Source: Closterium sp. NIES-65 (lineage: Eukaryota > Streptophyta > Zygnematophyceae > Desmidiales > Closteriaceae). Taken from it: a stretch of 64,000 nucleotides of DNA. Shown one piece after another: positions 54,850-64,000 of the stretch (positions are counted from its first letter, which is position 1; the number at the start of each line of letters is the position of its first letter). The position numbers and the translations under genes are program-made. The DNA is taken from assembly GCA_948144175.1 (NCBI GenBank), contig CANXME010002327.1, positions 2,560,001 through 2,624,000 on the forward strand. Direction: 5' to 3'. The notes beneath the pieces are model-generated. The model searched no databases. It was not told the DNA's origin and saw only the letters and a program-made list of their open reading frames with translations.

Positions 54850-55500
54850 CACGCCCCTAGAGGCCCCTCTTGATGGCCCCGCGCTAGCCCCGTTCAGGCC
54901 CCATCGGCCCCACGCCCGCTCTCCCTAGCGGCCCCGTTCAGGCCCCGTCGGCCCCTTTAAGGCCCCGTTCAGGCCCCGCGCTAGCCCCGTTCAGGCCCCG
55001 TCGGCCCCGTTTCAGGCCTCGTCGGCCCTGCGCTAGCCCCTCTCAGGCCTCGTCGGCCTGCCCTAGCCCCGTTTCAAGCCCCGTCGGCCCCGTTTCAGGC
55101 CCCGTCGGCCCCGCGCTAGCCCCTCTCAGGCCCCGTCGGCCCGCGCTAGCCCCGTTTCAGGCCCCGTTGGCCCCGTTTCAGGCCCCGTCGGCCCCGCGCT
55201 AGCCTCTCTCAGGCCCCGTCGGCCCGCGCTAGCCCCGTTTCAGGCCCCGTCGGCCCCGCGCTAGCCCCTCTCAGGCCCCGTCGGCCCCGCGCTAGCCCCA
55301 TTCAGGCCCCGATCGGGCCCGCGCTAGCCCCGTTTCAGGCCCCGTCGGCCCCGTTTCAGGCCCCGTCGGCCCCGCGCTAGCCCCGTTCAGGCCCCGTTGG
55401 CCCCTTGCTAGCCCCGTCAAGGCCTCGTTTGGCCCCGCGCTAAACCCTCAGGCCCCGATCAGCCCCGCGCTCGCCCCTCTAGGGCCCCAACCGGCCCCGT
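54850..55500 (+). repeat. GC-rich leader array of the chimera
   Basis: More than twenty degenerate units of GGCCCCGTCGGCCCCGCGCT followed by AGCCCCGTTTCA or AGCCCCTCTCA. An ACCT microsatellite precedes it (about 54802-54823). Confidence 0.8.
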
Positions 55501-58500
55501 GCCGACCTCGCCGACCCGTGCCCACCACCTAGAGGCCCCGGGCGGCCCGTTCCCGCCGCAGCACACGAGGGAGAGCGGGTGGCCCGTCCCCGCCGTGACC
55601 TAAGCCACGCGACCCGAGCCGCGCGCCCCGAGCCGAGCAGCGCGCCCCGAGCCGAGCCGCGCGCCCTTAACCGAGCCGCGCCACCCAGCCGAGCCGCGAC
55701 CCGACCTGAACCGAGCCGCGCCGCCCTGCCCTACCTGGTTCGTCCTACCTGCTTCTCCTACTGCTACTGCTGCTATTTCTACTGCTCCTATGGCTAGCCC
55801 ACAGGTTCTCGTGTTCGATGCTGAGGGCCGCCCTGTGAAGTTTGACACCTGGCTCGATGACCTGCACCTCTACCTACAGCTCACAGCCAAGGATGACATC
55901 TCACTGTACGATCACGCCCTAGGCCATGTCACTGCCCCTGCTGCTACTGCTGACAGCACTGCTCGCTCACAGTGGCAGACTCGTGATGCCCACGCTCGCT
56001 TCGCCATTTGCAACTCCCTACCGATAGACGAACGCGAGCACTTTGGTCAGCACAAGACTGCACAGGCACTGTACACAGCTGTAGTTGCTCGCTACTCCTC
56101 ACCTGCCTCTGCCGCACTAGGCCGTCTCTCCCTCCCCTACCTGTTTCCCGACCTGGCTTCCTTTCACACAGTCGCTGACCTCATCACGCACCTCCGTACT
56201 AGTGAGGCCCGCTTCCGTGCCGCCATGCCTGCTGAGTTCCTTGCCACGCACCCCCGTCCACTCTGGCTCACTCTCTACCACCTAGTCACCCGCCTCCCTG
56301 ACACACTGCGTGCTGTCAGGGACCACTTCCTAGCTCGTCGCCCCACTGAGCTCACCATTGCCCTCCTCGAGAAGGAGCTACTTGCAGCTGAGACTAGCAT
56401 AGTCGCTGTAGGTGCCTCTCGTGGCGACCCCCGTACCCCGTTCTTTGAGGGGTGTTCTCCTTCCCCCCTTCTTCCCTCTGTCGCCTCTGCTGCTGCTGTC
56501 GACCTTCTTGGTACTGAGAAGGTCGGCGCTGCGTCTGCCTTGAGCGGACGCCACAACGGCAAGGGCAAAGGGGGCAAGGGTGGTGGCGGTGACGGCGGGG
56601 GAGGCGGCGGTGGGGGCGGTGGAGGCAGTGGGGGTGGTGGCTCGGCTGGAGGGGCGAGTGGTAGCGGTGGGGGTGGAGGCGGCAGCGGCGGGGGAGGTGG
56701 CAGGAGTGGAGGCGGCGGTTGGGGTGGCGGTGGACGAGGCGGCGGCAGGGGTTGGGGTGGTCGAGGAGGTGGCAGCGGTGGTGGTGGCCGTGGAGGCACT
56801 GGCGGTGGCCAGGGCCAGCAGCACACTCCCTCGCCCCAGGAGGTCCGTGAGTGGTACTCTCAGCACGGGGGTGGGGGTGGTCTTAGCTGCACGTACGTCA
56901 TTCGCGCTGGTAACTGCACTGGTCAGCAGTGTGGACGACCGCACGCCACACAGCGCTGCTTCTCTCGTCTCGACGACGCTTGGCGTGTTCAGTTCCCTCA
57001 GGCCACTGAGCTGCCCCGCTGGCTTGATCTCCTGAAGAAGGGGATTGATATCTATGCTCTAGACTTTGATGCTATTCTATCTGCCATGTATGTGATGTCA
57101 ACTTGTGGAGAGGGTGCTGAGTACTTGTGTGTGCCGCCCGACCCGGGCATTAGGGCCAGTGCGTCTGCCGCTCCAGGTACTCGCGTGTCGGCTACCCCAG
57201 GTGCTGGTGAGGCTGCTGCTATAGGTGCTCGTGTGTCTCCCCCCCTTGGTACTGCGTCGACTGCCGCACTGCACACCTTCACACTGGACTCAGGTGCTTC
57301 TCGCTGCTTCTTTCGTGACCGCACTGCCCTTGAGCCGCTTGCTCGGCCAGTTGCTGTCTCCCTTGGTGACCCCTCTGGGGGTCCGGTCATTGCGACCTCT
57401 TCCACTGTCCTTCCCTGCCCTGCGGTCCCGTCGGGCACACTGTCAGGTCTCCACCTCCCCTCGTTCTCTACGAACTTGGTGGCAGGATGTGCACTCAAGG
57501 ACGGGGGTGTTCACCAGTTCACCCCTGCCTACGAGCGCGTGACACACTGCACGTGTGCTCGTACGGGCCGTCACTTGGCTACCTTCACTCGGCAGCCGGG
57601 GTCGGACCTGTACACACTGACTACTGAGTCCCCTCAGGTTGCTGCGACTGCGTCCGCGTCCGCGTCAGGTCAGCTGTCCGCCCCCTGCTCGTGTCGCTCT
57701 TTGGCACACGAGACTGTCCTCTGGCACCACCGCCTTGGCCACCCGTCTGTGCAGCGGCTTCGTGCCATGCACTCCCGGTACCTTGTCTCTGGCCTGCCCA
57801 GGGTCCTTCCTGCCCTCCCACCCTCGCCTGCTCCTATCTGTCTCCCCTGTGTCGAGGGACGGCAGCGCGCCGCTCCTCACTCCTCCTCGTTCCCCCCGAC
57901 GACTGCTCCCTTGCAGACACTCCACATGGACGTGTGGGGCCCAGCCCGCGTCCGTGGTCAGGGTCAGGAGAGGTACTTCCTGATAGTTGTTGACGACTAC
58001 TCGCGCTACACCTCGGTCTTCCCCTTGCGCACCAAGGGTGAGGTCCCTGATGTCTTGATCCCTTGGATCCGCAGAGCCCGTCTCCAGCTCAGCGAGCGTT
58101 TTCACTCGGACTTTCCTGTCCTGCGCTTGCACTCTGACAGAGGTGGTGAGTTCTCCTCCGACCTCTTGGCAGCCTACTGTGCTGAGCACGGCATTGGACA
58201 GTCGTTCACGCTTCCGGCTTCTCCATAGCAGAATGGGGTTGCGGAGCGCCGCATTGGCCTGGTCATGGAGGTCGCCCGTACCTCCTTGATCCATGTTGCT
58301 GCCCCCCACTTTCTGTGGCCGTTTGCGGTCCGGTACGCTGCGCATCAGCTCAACCTCTGGCCCCGTGTCTCCTTGCCGGAGACCTCGCCCACGCTGCTGT
58401 GGACGGGGGAGGTTGGCGATGCGTCGCGTTTCCGGGTCTGGGGGTCTCGAGCTTTTGTCCGCGATTCGTCTACGGACAAGTTCTCCTCCCGTGCTGTTCC

Positions 58501-59199
58501 CTGCGTCTTCCTCGGCTTTGTCCCGGACGCGTCTGGTTGGCAGTTTTATCACACCACCTCGCGCCGAGTCTTGCGCTCTCAGGACGTCACTTTTGACGAG
58601 TCCGTCCCCTACTACCGCCTCTTCCCCTACCGCACTGCCCCCCTCCCCCCCCCGCCTCTCTTCCTCGCGCCAGGTGCTGCTGTTGCAGACCCCCTCCCCC
58701 CTCAGGGTGCCGCTCCCTCAGGTGTGTCTCAGGTAGACCCGGTTGAGCCTGTTGAGGTAGCTGTCGACTCTCGTCCTGCTGGGGGTGCTGAGCCTGGGGG
58801 TGCTGAGCCTGGGGGTGTGGAGCCTGGGGGTGTGGAGCCTGGGGTGTGGAGCCTGGGGGTGTGGAGCCTGGGGGTGTGGAGCTTGAGGGTGCTGAGCTTG
58901 GGGGTGTGGAGCCTCGTGGTGCTGAGCTGCGGAGTCCGGAGTCTGGGGGTTCTGAGTCTGGAGGTACTAGGCCTGGGAGTCCTGCACCCGGAGGAGCCCT
59001 CTCCTCGGAGCAGCTGCGTGCATGGTACTTAGAGTACTGCACCCTCCGGAGAGGTACCGCTCGAGCCGGACGTACTACTGGGACTGGTGCTAGTGCTTCT
59101 TCTCCCGTTCGGGAGCTCCCCTCCCGCGAGCGGATCCGTGAGTGGTACGAGCGGCGCTGCACTCTTCGGAGTGGCGTGCCTCGTGTTACGGACCCCGCT

Positions 59200-59520
59200 G
59201 CTGTTGGAGCTGCTGCTGGTGCTGAGGACCCGGGCGTTGGAGCTGCTGCTGGTGCTGAGGACCCGGGCGTTGGAGCTGCTGCTGGTGCTGAGGACCCGGG
59301 CGTTGGAGCCGCTGCTGGTGCTGAGGACCCGGGCGTTGGAGCTGCTGCTGGTGCTGAGGACCCAGGCGTTGGAGCTGCCGCTGGTGTTGCGGACCCGGGC
59401 GTTGGAGCTGCTACTGGTGCTGAGGACCCGGGCGTTGGAGCTGCCGCTGGTGCTGAGGACGTGGGCGCTGGAGCTGCTGCTGGTGCTGCGGACCCTGGTG
59501 CGGGTGTCCCTGCTGGCTCT
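59200..59520 (+). repeat. 33-bp repeats in the Copia linker
   Basis: About nine repeats of GACCCGGGCGTTGGAGCTGC followed by TGCTGGTGCTGAG, encoding GVGAAAGAEDP-type units. A shorter version lies at the same place in the element at 20790 (about 25190-25440). Confidence 0.85.
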
Positions 59521-62500
59521 GGTGTCGCTGCTCGGTCTCGACCGTACTTTGTTCCGCTCCTTCAGCAGGTTTGGCCGAGCCGCCCGAGCTGCCCGAGCCG
59601 CCCGAGCTGCCCGAGCCGCCAGACCTGTCCGAGCCGCCCGAGCTGTGGACGGGGAAGGTTGGCGATGCGTCGGCATTCCGGGTCTGGGGATCTCGGGCTC
59701 TTGTCCGCGACTTGTCTGCGGACAAGCTGTCCCCTCGCGCTGCTCCCTGCGTCTTTGTGGGGTTCCCCCCCGACGCCCACGGGTGGCAGTTCTACCACCC
59801 CAACTCTCGCCGTGTTCTGTCCTCCTAGGACGTCACGTTAGACGAGTCGGTACCCTACTACTGCCTCTTCCCCTACCGCACTCCATCCCTCCCCCCACCC
59901 CCGCTCTTCTTGGTACCAGGTCCCCCCCCCGGTAGACCCCCTCCCCCCTCAGGGTCCTGCCCCTTCAGGTGTGTCCCAGGTAGACGCGGTCGAGCCTGTC
60001 GAGGTCACTGGTGACTCTGGTGCTGCTGTGGGTGCTGAGCCTGGGGGTGCTGTGCCTGGGGGTGCTGGGTCTGGGGGTGCTGAGTCTGGGGGTGCTGAGC
60101 CTGGGGGTGCTGAGCCTGGGGGTGCTGAGCCTGGGGGTGCTGAGCCTGGGGGTGCTACGCCTGGAGGTGCTTTGCCTGGGGTTGCTGAGCCTGGAGGTTC
60201 TTCGCTTGGAGGTTCTCCGGGTGCTTCGTCTCGCCGAGAGCCACTCTCCTCACAGGAGCTGCGTGAGTGGTTTGCTCGGCGCTGGAGGCGTGCTGCTGGT
60301 GCTGGAGGTTCTTGTGCTGCTGAGGGTGCTGCTGCCGCGGGTCCCGGAGGTGCTCGTACTGGGAGTACTGGAGCTGCTGGGCCTGCGGGTTCACATGGAG
60401 CTGGTGCTGCTGAGGGTGTTGGCGCTGAGACTACCACTGGTGGTTCGACTGGCGGTGCTCCTGGTGCTGTTGGAGGTTCTGGGGCTACTGGAGGAGCTGC
60501 TGGGGGTTCTGGAGCTACTGGAGGTGCTGCTGGAGGTGCTGCTGGAGCGGGCACTCCTGCTGGGGATACTGGTGCTGTCCCTGCTGTTTCTGGCGTCGCC
60601 ACGCGGCCCCGACCGTACTTCGTACCGCTCCTGCAGCAGGTTCTTGGTCTTCCACCTTCTCCTGGTCCTCCTCCTCCTCCCTTAGAGGGTCCACAGCCTG
60701 TCCGGTCACAGCTACAGCCTGCCTCCCCTTTGCTTGCTCCTTCTCCCTACGCTGGTCCGACTGGAGGTCTTACTGAGCGTCGTGAGCCTGCGTCTCGTCC
60801 TGCGTCGCTTGTTCGTACTGCGCGCACTAGTGGTCGCGGTTCGCGTCAGCGTCCGCCTCCTGTCCCTGGCACGCAATGGATGTCTCTACGTCCGTCCACT
60901 GCTCCTCTACGTGCCCCTTTGCCTTCTCCTCCTTCTTCCTCTCTTCCTGCTCTTGCCGACCCGGAGTCGGACTCTCTTCGTGCTGCCAGTCCTACTGTCA
61001 CGCATCTCCTTGCTACTGCTGTCACTGACCGTTCTTTCGAGTCTTCTGCTGCGTCTGCCCTTGTCACTGAGCTCGTCGACTTTGCTGCGCGCTGTCGTCT
61101 AGACTACGCTGCTGGTCTTGTCGCTGAGTCTGAGTCTACCTGTCCTCCGTCCGTCGGGGGTGAGTGTGCCCTTGGCACGGACGTCCTTGAGGACAGGCAG
61201 GAGGATTTCAAGTGTCTGGCCGCCGCTTCACCTCATCTCGTGTCTGTACTGCTAGCCCCTGAGGGAGACCGGGATGCACTAGACATCCCGACTCCGCGCT
61301 CTTACGCGGAGGCGATAGAGGGTCCCTACTCCTCTCAGTGGCAGGCAGCTATGGATGCAGAGATGGCTTCCTGGAAGTCCACAGGCACCTACGTTGACGC
61401 TGTTCCCCCTCCTGGGGCGAACATCGTCAGTGGCATGTGGATCTTCAGGGTGAAGCGGCCGCCGGGTTCTCCGCCTATCTTCAAGGCGCGGTACGTGGCT
61501 CGTGGTTTAAGTCAGCGGCAGGGAGTTGACTACTTTCAGACCTTCTCCCCCACCTCGAAGATGACCACTCTTCGGATACTGCTGCATGTCGCTGCTCACC
61601 GTGACTACGAGCTGCACTCTCTCGACTTCAGCACTGCTTTCTTGCAGGGCAGCCTGCACGAGGAGATCTGGCTGCGTCGCCCACCTGGCTTCACTGGGTC
61701 TTTCCCTCCTGGTACCCAGTGGAGTCTCCGGCGTCCAGTCTACGGTCTCCGCCAGGCGCCGCGTGAGTGGCACGACACACTGAGGACTACGCTCGCGGCA
61801 CTTGGGTTTGCTCCCTCCACTGCAGACCCGTCGCTGTTTCTGCGCACCGACACCTCTCTGCCGCCGTTCTACATCCTCGTGTACGTCGACGACTTGGTCT
61901 TTGCCACAGCTGACACTGTTGGACTCGCCTACGTGAAGTCCGAGCTGCAGAAGAGACACACGTGCACTGACCTGGGTGAACTGCGCAGCTACCTTGGCTT
62001 GCAGATCACCCGGGACAGAGCACGCCGCACCATTACCCTGACTCAGTCACACATGGTGCAGCAGGTCCTTCAGCGCTTCGGCTTCACGTACTCCTCGCCT
62101 CAGGCCACTCCTCTGCCTACTCGCCACTCGCTCTCAGCTCTGCCTTCGGATGAGTCCGTAGAGTCGAGTGGCCCGTATGCAGAGCTTGTTGGCTGCCTCA
62201 TGTACCTGATGACCTGCACACGACCTGACCTTGCATACCCTCTGAGCATTCTTGCACGCTATGTTGCTCCTGGGAGACACCGACCAGAGCACATGGCTGC
62301 AGCGAAGAGGGTGTTGCGTTACTTGTGCAGTACGTCGGGCATGGGGCTAGTGCTTGGAGGGCGCAGTCCAGTGGTCCTCACTGGGCACGCAGACGCTTCT
62401 TGGGCTGACGACCAGGCTACGCAGCTGTCGTCACAGGGTTACACCTTCAGTCTTGGTTCCAGCTCTGTTTCGTGGCGGGCTACCCGCTCGTCTTCTGTTC

Positions 62501-63077
62501 TCGGCTCCAGTTGTGAGGCTGAGATCTACGCTGGGGCTATGGCTGCACAGGAGTTACGCTGGCTCACCTACCTGCTGACCGACCTTGGAGAGCAGCCTCA
62601 TTCTCCTTAAGTCTTGTACGTAGACAACAAGGCCATGCTGGCCTTGTGTCGAGAGCAGCGACTGGAGCACAGAACGAAGCACATTGCTCTCCGCTACTTT
62701 CTTGCTCGTGAGCTACAGCAGCGTGGACAGCTGCGACTTGCGTACGTGGCCTCTGAGGCCAACACTGCTGATGTCTTCACCAAGGCACTTGCGCCTTGTG
62801 ATCATCAGCGCTGCTGCACGCAGCTGGGCCTTGTGCCTGCCTTGCCTCACTTGCTCACTTCTTGACCTTGCTTGTACTTTTACCTATATATACTCTTGCT
62901 CTTGCTTGCTTGCCTCTTGTATATCTCTATAAATGATCTTGCATGTGAACTGGCCTTCTGGCCTTTGAACTTGTGCTCGGAATGTGTGGTGACTTTGTGA
63001 TCCACCCTGAGCTTTGCTTTGCTTTGCTTGACTGGTCTTGTGACCCCTTGTTCTCCCCCAGTTTCCGTATGGGGGTG

Positions 63078-63211
63078 TGTTAGAACATTATAGCTTACTT
63101 ATTTGTGTAGGCTATAGTGGGGTATCCCATAGGGGGTACAACCCAATTAGGGTTTCCTATTTGTACTCACCTCGTTCATAGTTCATTCATTCTCTCGTTC
63201 ACTTCTTCTCA
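63078..63211 (+). repeat. 3' LTR of the chimera (134 bp, TTCTCA type)
   Basis: TGTTAGAACATTATAGC to CACTTCTTCTCA, preceded by TATGGGGGTG. It resembles the LTRs at 1882 and 8614 more than its supposed partner at 54610. Confidence 0.85.
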
Positions 63212-64000
63212 AATACACGCAGCGGATGGAGGAATTTTATAATCGGATTCTCGACATTACCGAGGGCGAAAAAATTCAGTCCTACATCGCGGGGCTGAAA
63301 ACCGACATTCGGCGCCAGGTTGCAGCAGCGAATTGCAGCAGCTACAGCGAAATCGTATCGGCCGCGGAGCGTTTTGACTTGGTCAACTCCGGAACACGAC
63401 GGCCCCACGTCGTCGAATCACGACAAGGGGATCGCTCGGCTTCAACCACGTTCGCCGACCCCATGGAAGTCGACAAACTCGACGCGAATTCACGACTTGC
63501 AAAAAACAAAACGATTTGTGAATTTTGCGGCGGAAACGGACATCGGATTGTCGACTGTTTTCACATGAAATCAGCACGTGCGGCATTCCGAGCTCGTGGG
63601 AGTGGCGAAACTAAAGACAAAAAGTCAAAAAACGGATCTCGCCAGTGATTGCGGATCGGGCTGGCGAGGAAAAGCAGATCCGAAAGCGTCAGCGCAATCT
63701 GGACCGAATCGAAATTGAAGGACAGCATTGGGCGCGAGATTTGGAGAATCAAGGGTGAAATCCCAAGCCCCTTGACCGAAATTTGTCAGAGGAATTCGCC
63801 GAGGAAAAGAAAACCTCCCCGAAAACAGACTCGACCAAGACGGGAACTCTCCCATTCGACCCCGGAAAAAAATAGAATTCGTTAAAGTTATCTTCCACGT
63901 CCGCACCTGTCCTTATCCTGTCAGACCCTGAACTTGACTATGTCATCGAGGCCGATGCGAGCGATCAAGCAGTGGGCGCAGTACTCATGCAGGATCAAGG
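63212..64000 (+). mobile_element. Gypsy element fragment, running off the window
   Basis: A fossil of a Ty3/Gypsy element beginning directly after the Copia LTR. It has the end of a gag domain (IQSYIAGLKTDIRRQV, about 63226-63400) with a CCHC knuckle (CEFCGGNGHRIVDC, near 63520-63560), then about 250 bases of low similarity, and at 63900-64000 the start of the RNase H region that follows RT (DYVIEADASDQAVGAVLMQD). The distance between gag and RNase H is far too short for protease and RT, so much of the interior is missing. Ends are not in the window. Confidence 0.75.

Larger units (their letters stand above)
54610..63211 (+). mobile_element. Chimeric Copia element with two different LTR types
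   Basis: Looks like one Copia element but is a fusion. The left part (54610 to about 59570) has the TTCAACA-type LTR, primer site TGGTATAGAGCAGG, leader array, gag (from 55790), protease (about 57.28 kb), integrase (about 57.7-58.65) and linker repeats. After a tract of GAGCTGCCCGAGCCGCC repeats (about 59574-59640), an integrase-end segment appears a second time (59641-59900), followed by another linker with GGAEP repeats (60.0-60.2), RT (61.27-62.1), RNase H (62.18-62.87), purine tract and a TTCTCA-type LTR. The two LTRs are too different to have arisen together. Flanks also differ (second-lineage gag on the left, Gypsy gag on the right; GAAAC against AATAC). A few breaks in the coding parts. 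Confidence 0.85.

Overview
The window is eukaryotic nuclear DNA, most likely from a plant-lineage (streptophyte) organism, perhaps a charophyte alga. A four-exon ribosomal protein L26 gene encodes a 146-residue protein of plant type and length, and a ten-exon plant-style MATE transporter is present. The intervening DNA is packed with Copia, DIRS/PAT-like and Gypsy retroelements and one REL-endonuclease LINE. Naming a genus (a zygnematophyte such as Closterium would fit) is inference from style, not from a match.

Layout. 1-800: degenerate array rich in the palindrome GTCGAC. 1012-9838: a pile-up of Copia fossils: a plus-strand 3' fragment (1012-1998), a nearly full minus-strand element (1999-8738) and a second plus-strand 3' fragment (8739-9838). 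9839-11626: minus-strand DIRS-type RT-RNase H fossil. 11627-17260: a LINE on the minus strand with one uninterrupted 1,624-codon frame, a poly(A) end, and an upstream pair of TATA-bearing 139-bp repeats. 17256-17645: very long CT microsatellite. 17850-19420: minus-strand, polyadenylated gag-like copy. 19503-28908: a PAT-like tyrosine-recombinase retroelement with split direct repeats (A1...B1-A2-B2), occupied by a Copia element (20790-28052). 28909-30689: AT-richer intergenic DNA.

Genic island. 30690-35226 is a MATE gene (10 exons, 526 codons). 35362-43061 is a Copia element of a second lineage with matching CTGGT target duplications, itself carrying a small coding-free LTR element (37860-39504) whose two 130-bp LTRs are identical. 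43349-about 48.75 kb is a LYC1-like GNAT acetyltransferase gene with at least 11 exons; one of its introns is a 48-bp minisatellite that repeats a splice donor 18 times. 49416-51618 (minus) is RPL26. All three host genes have exons whose phases add up without breaks, so they look intact.

Right end. 52805-54609 is the 5' part of another second-lineage Copia. 54610-63211 is a Copia chimera: its two LTRs are from different subfamilies, it contains the integrase-end segment twice, and its flanks do not match. 63212-64000 is a Gypsy fossil running off the window.

The host genes have no evident shared pathway. The main story is a small gene island inside layered retroelements, plus tandem duplications that repeatedly capture splice donors. 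I did not find an obviously new molecular system. The strongest leads are the split-direct-repeat element, the LINE with TATA-bearing promoter repeats and a long antisense frame, the zero-divergence mini-LTR element, and the donor-carrying minisatellite.
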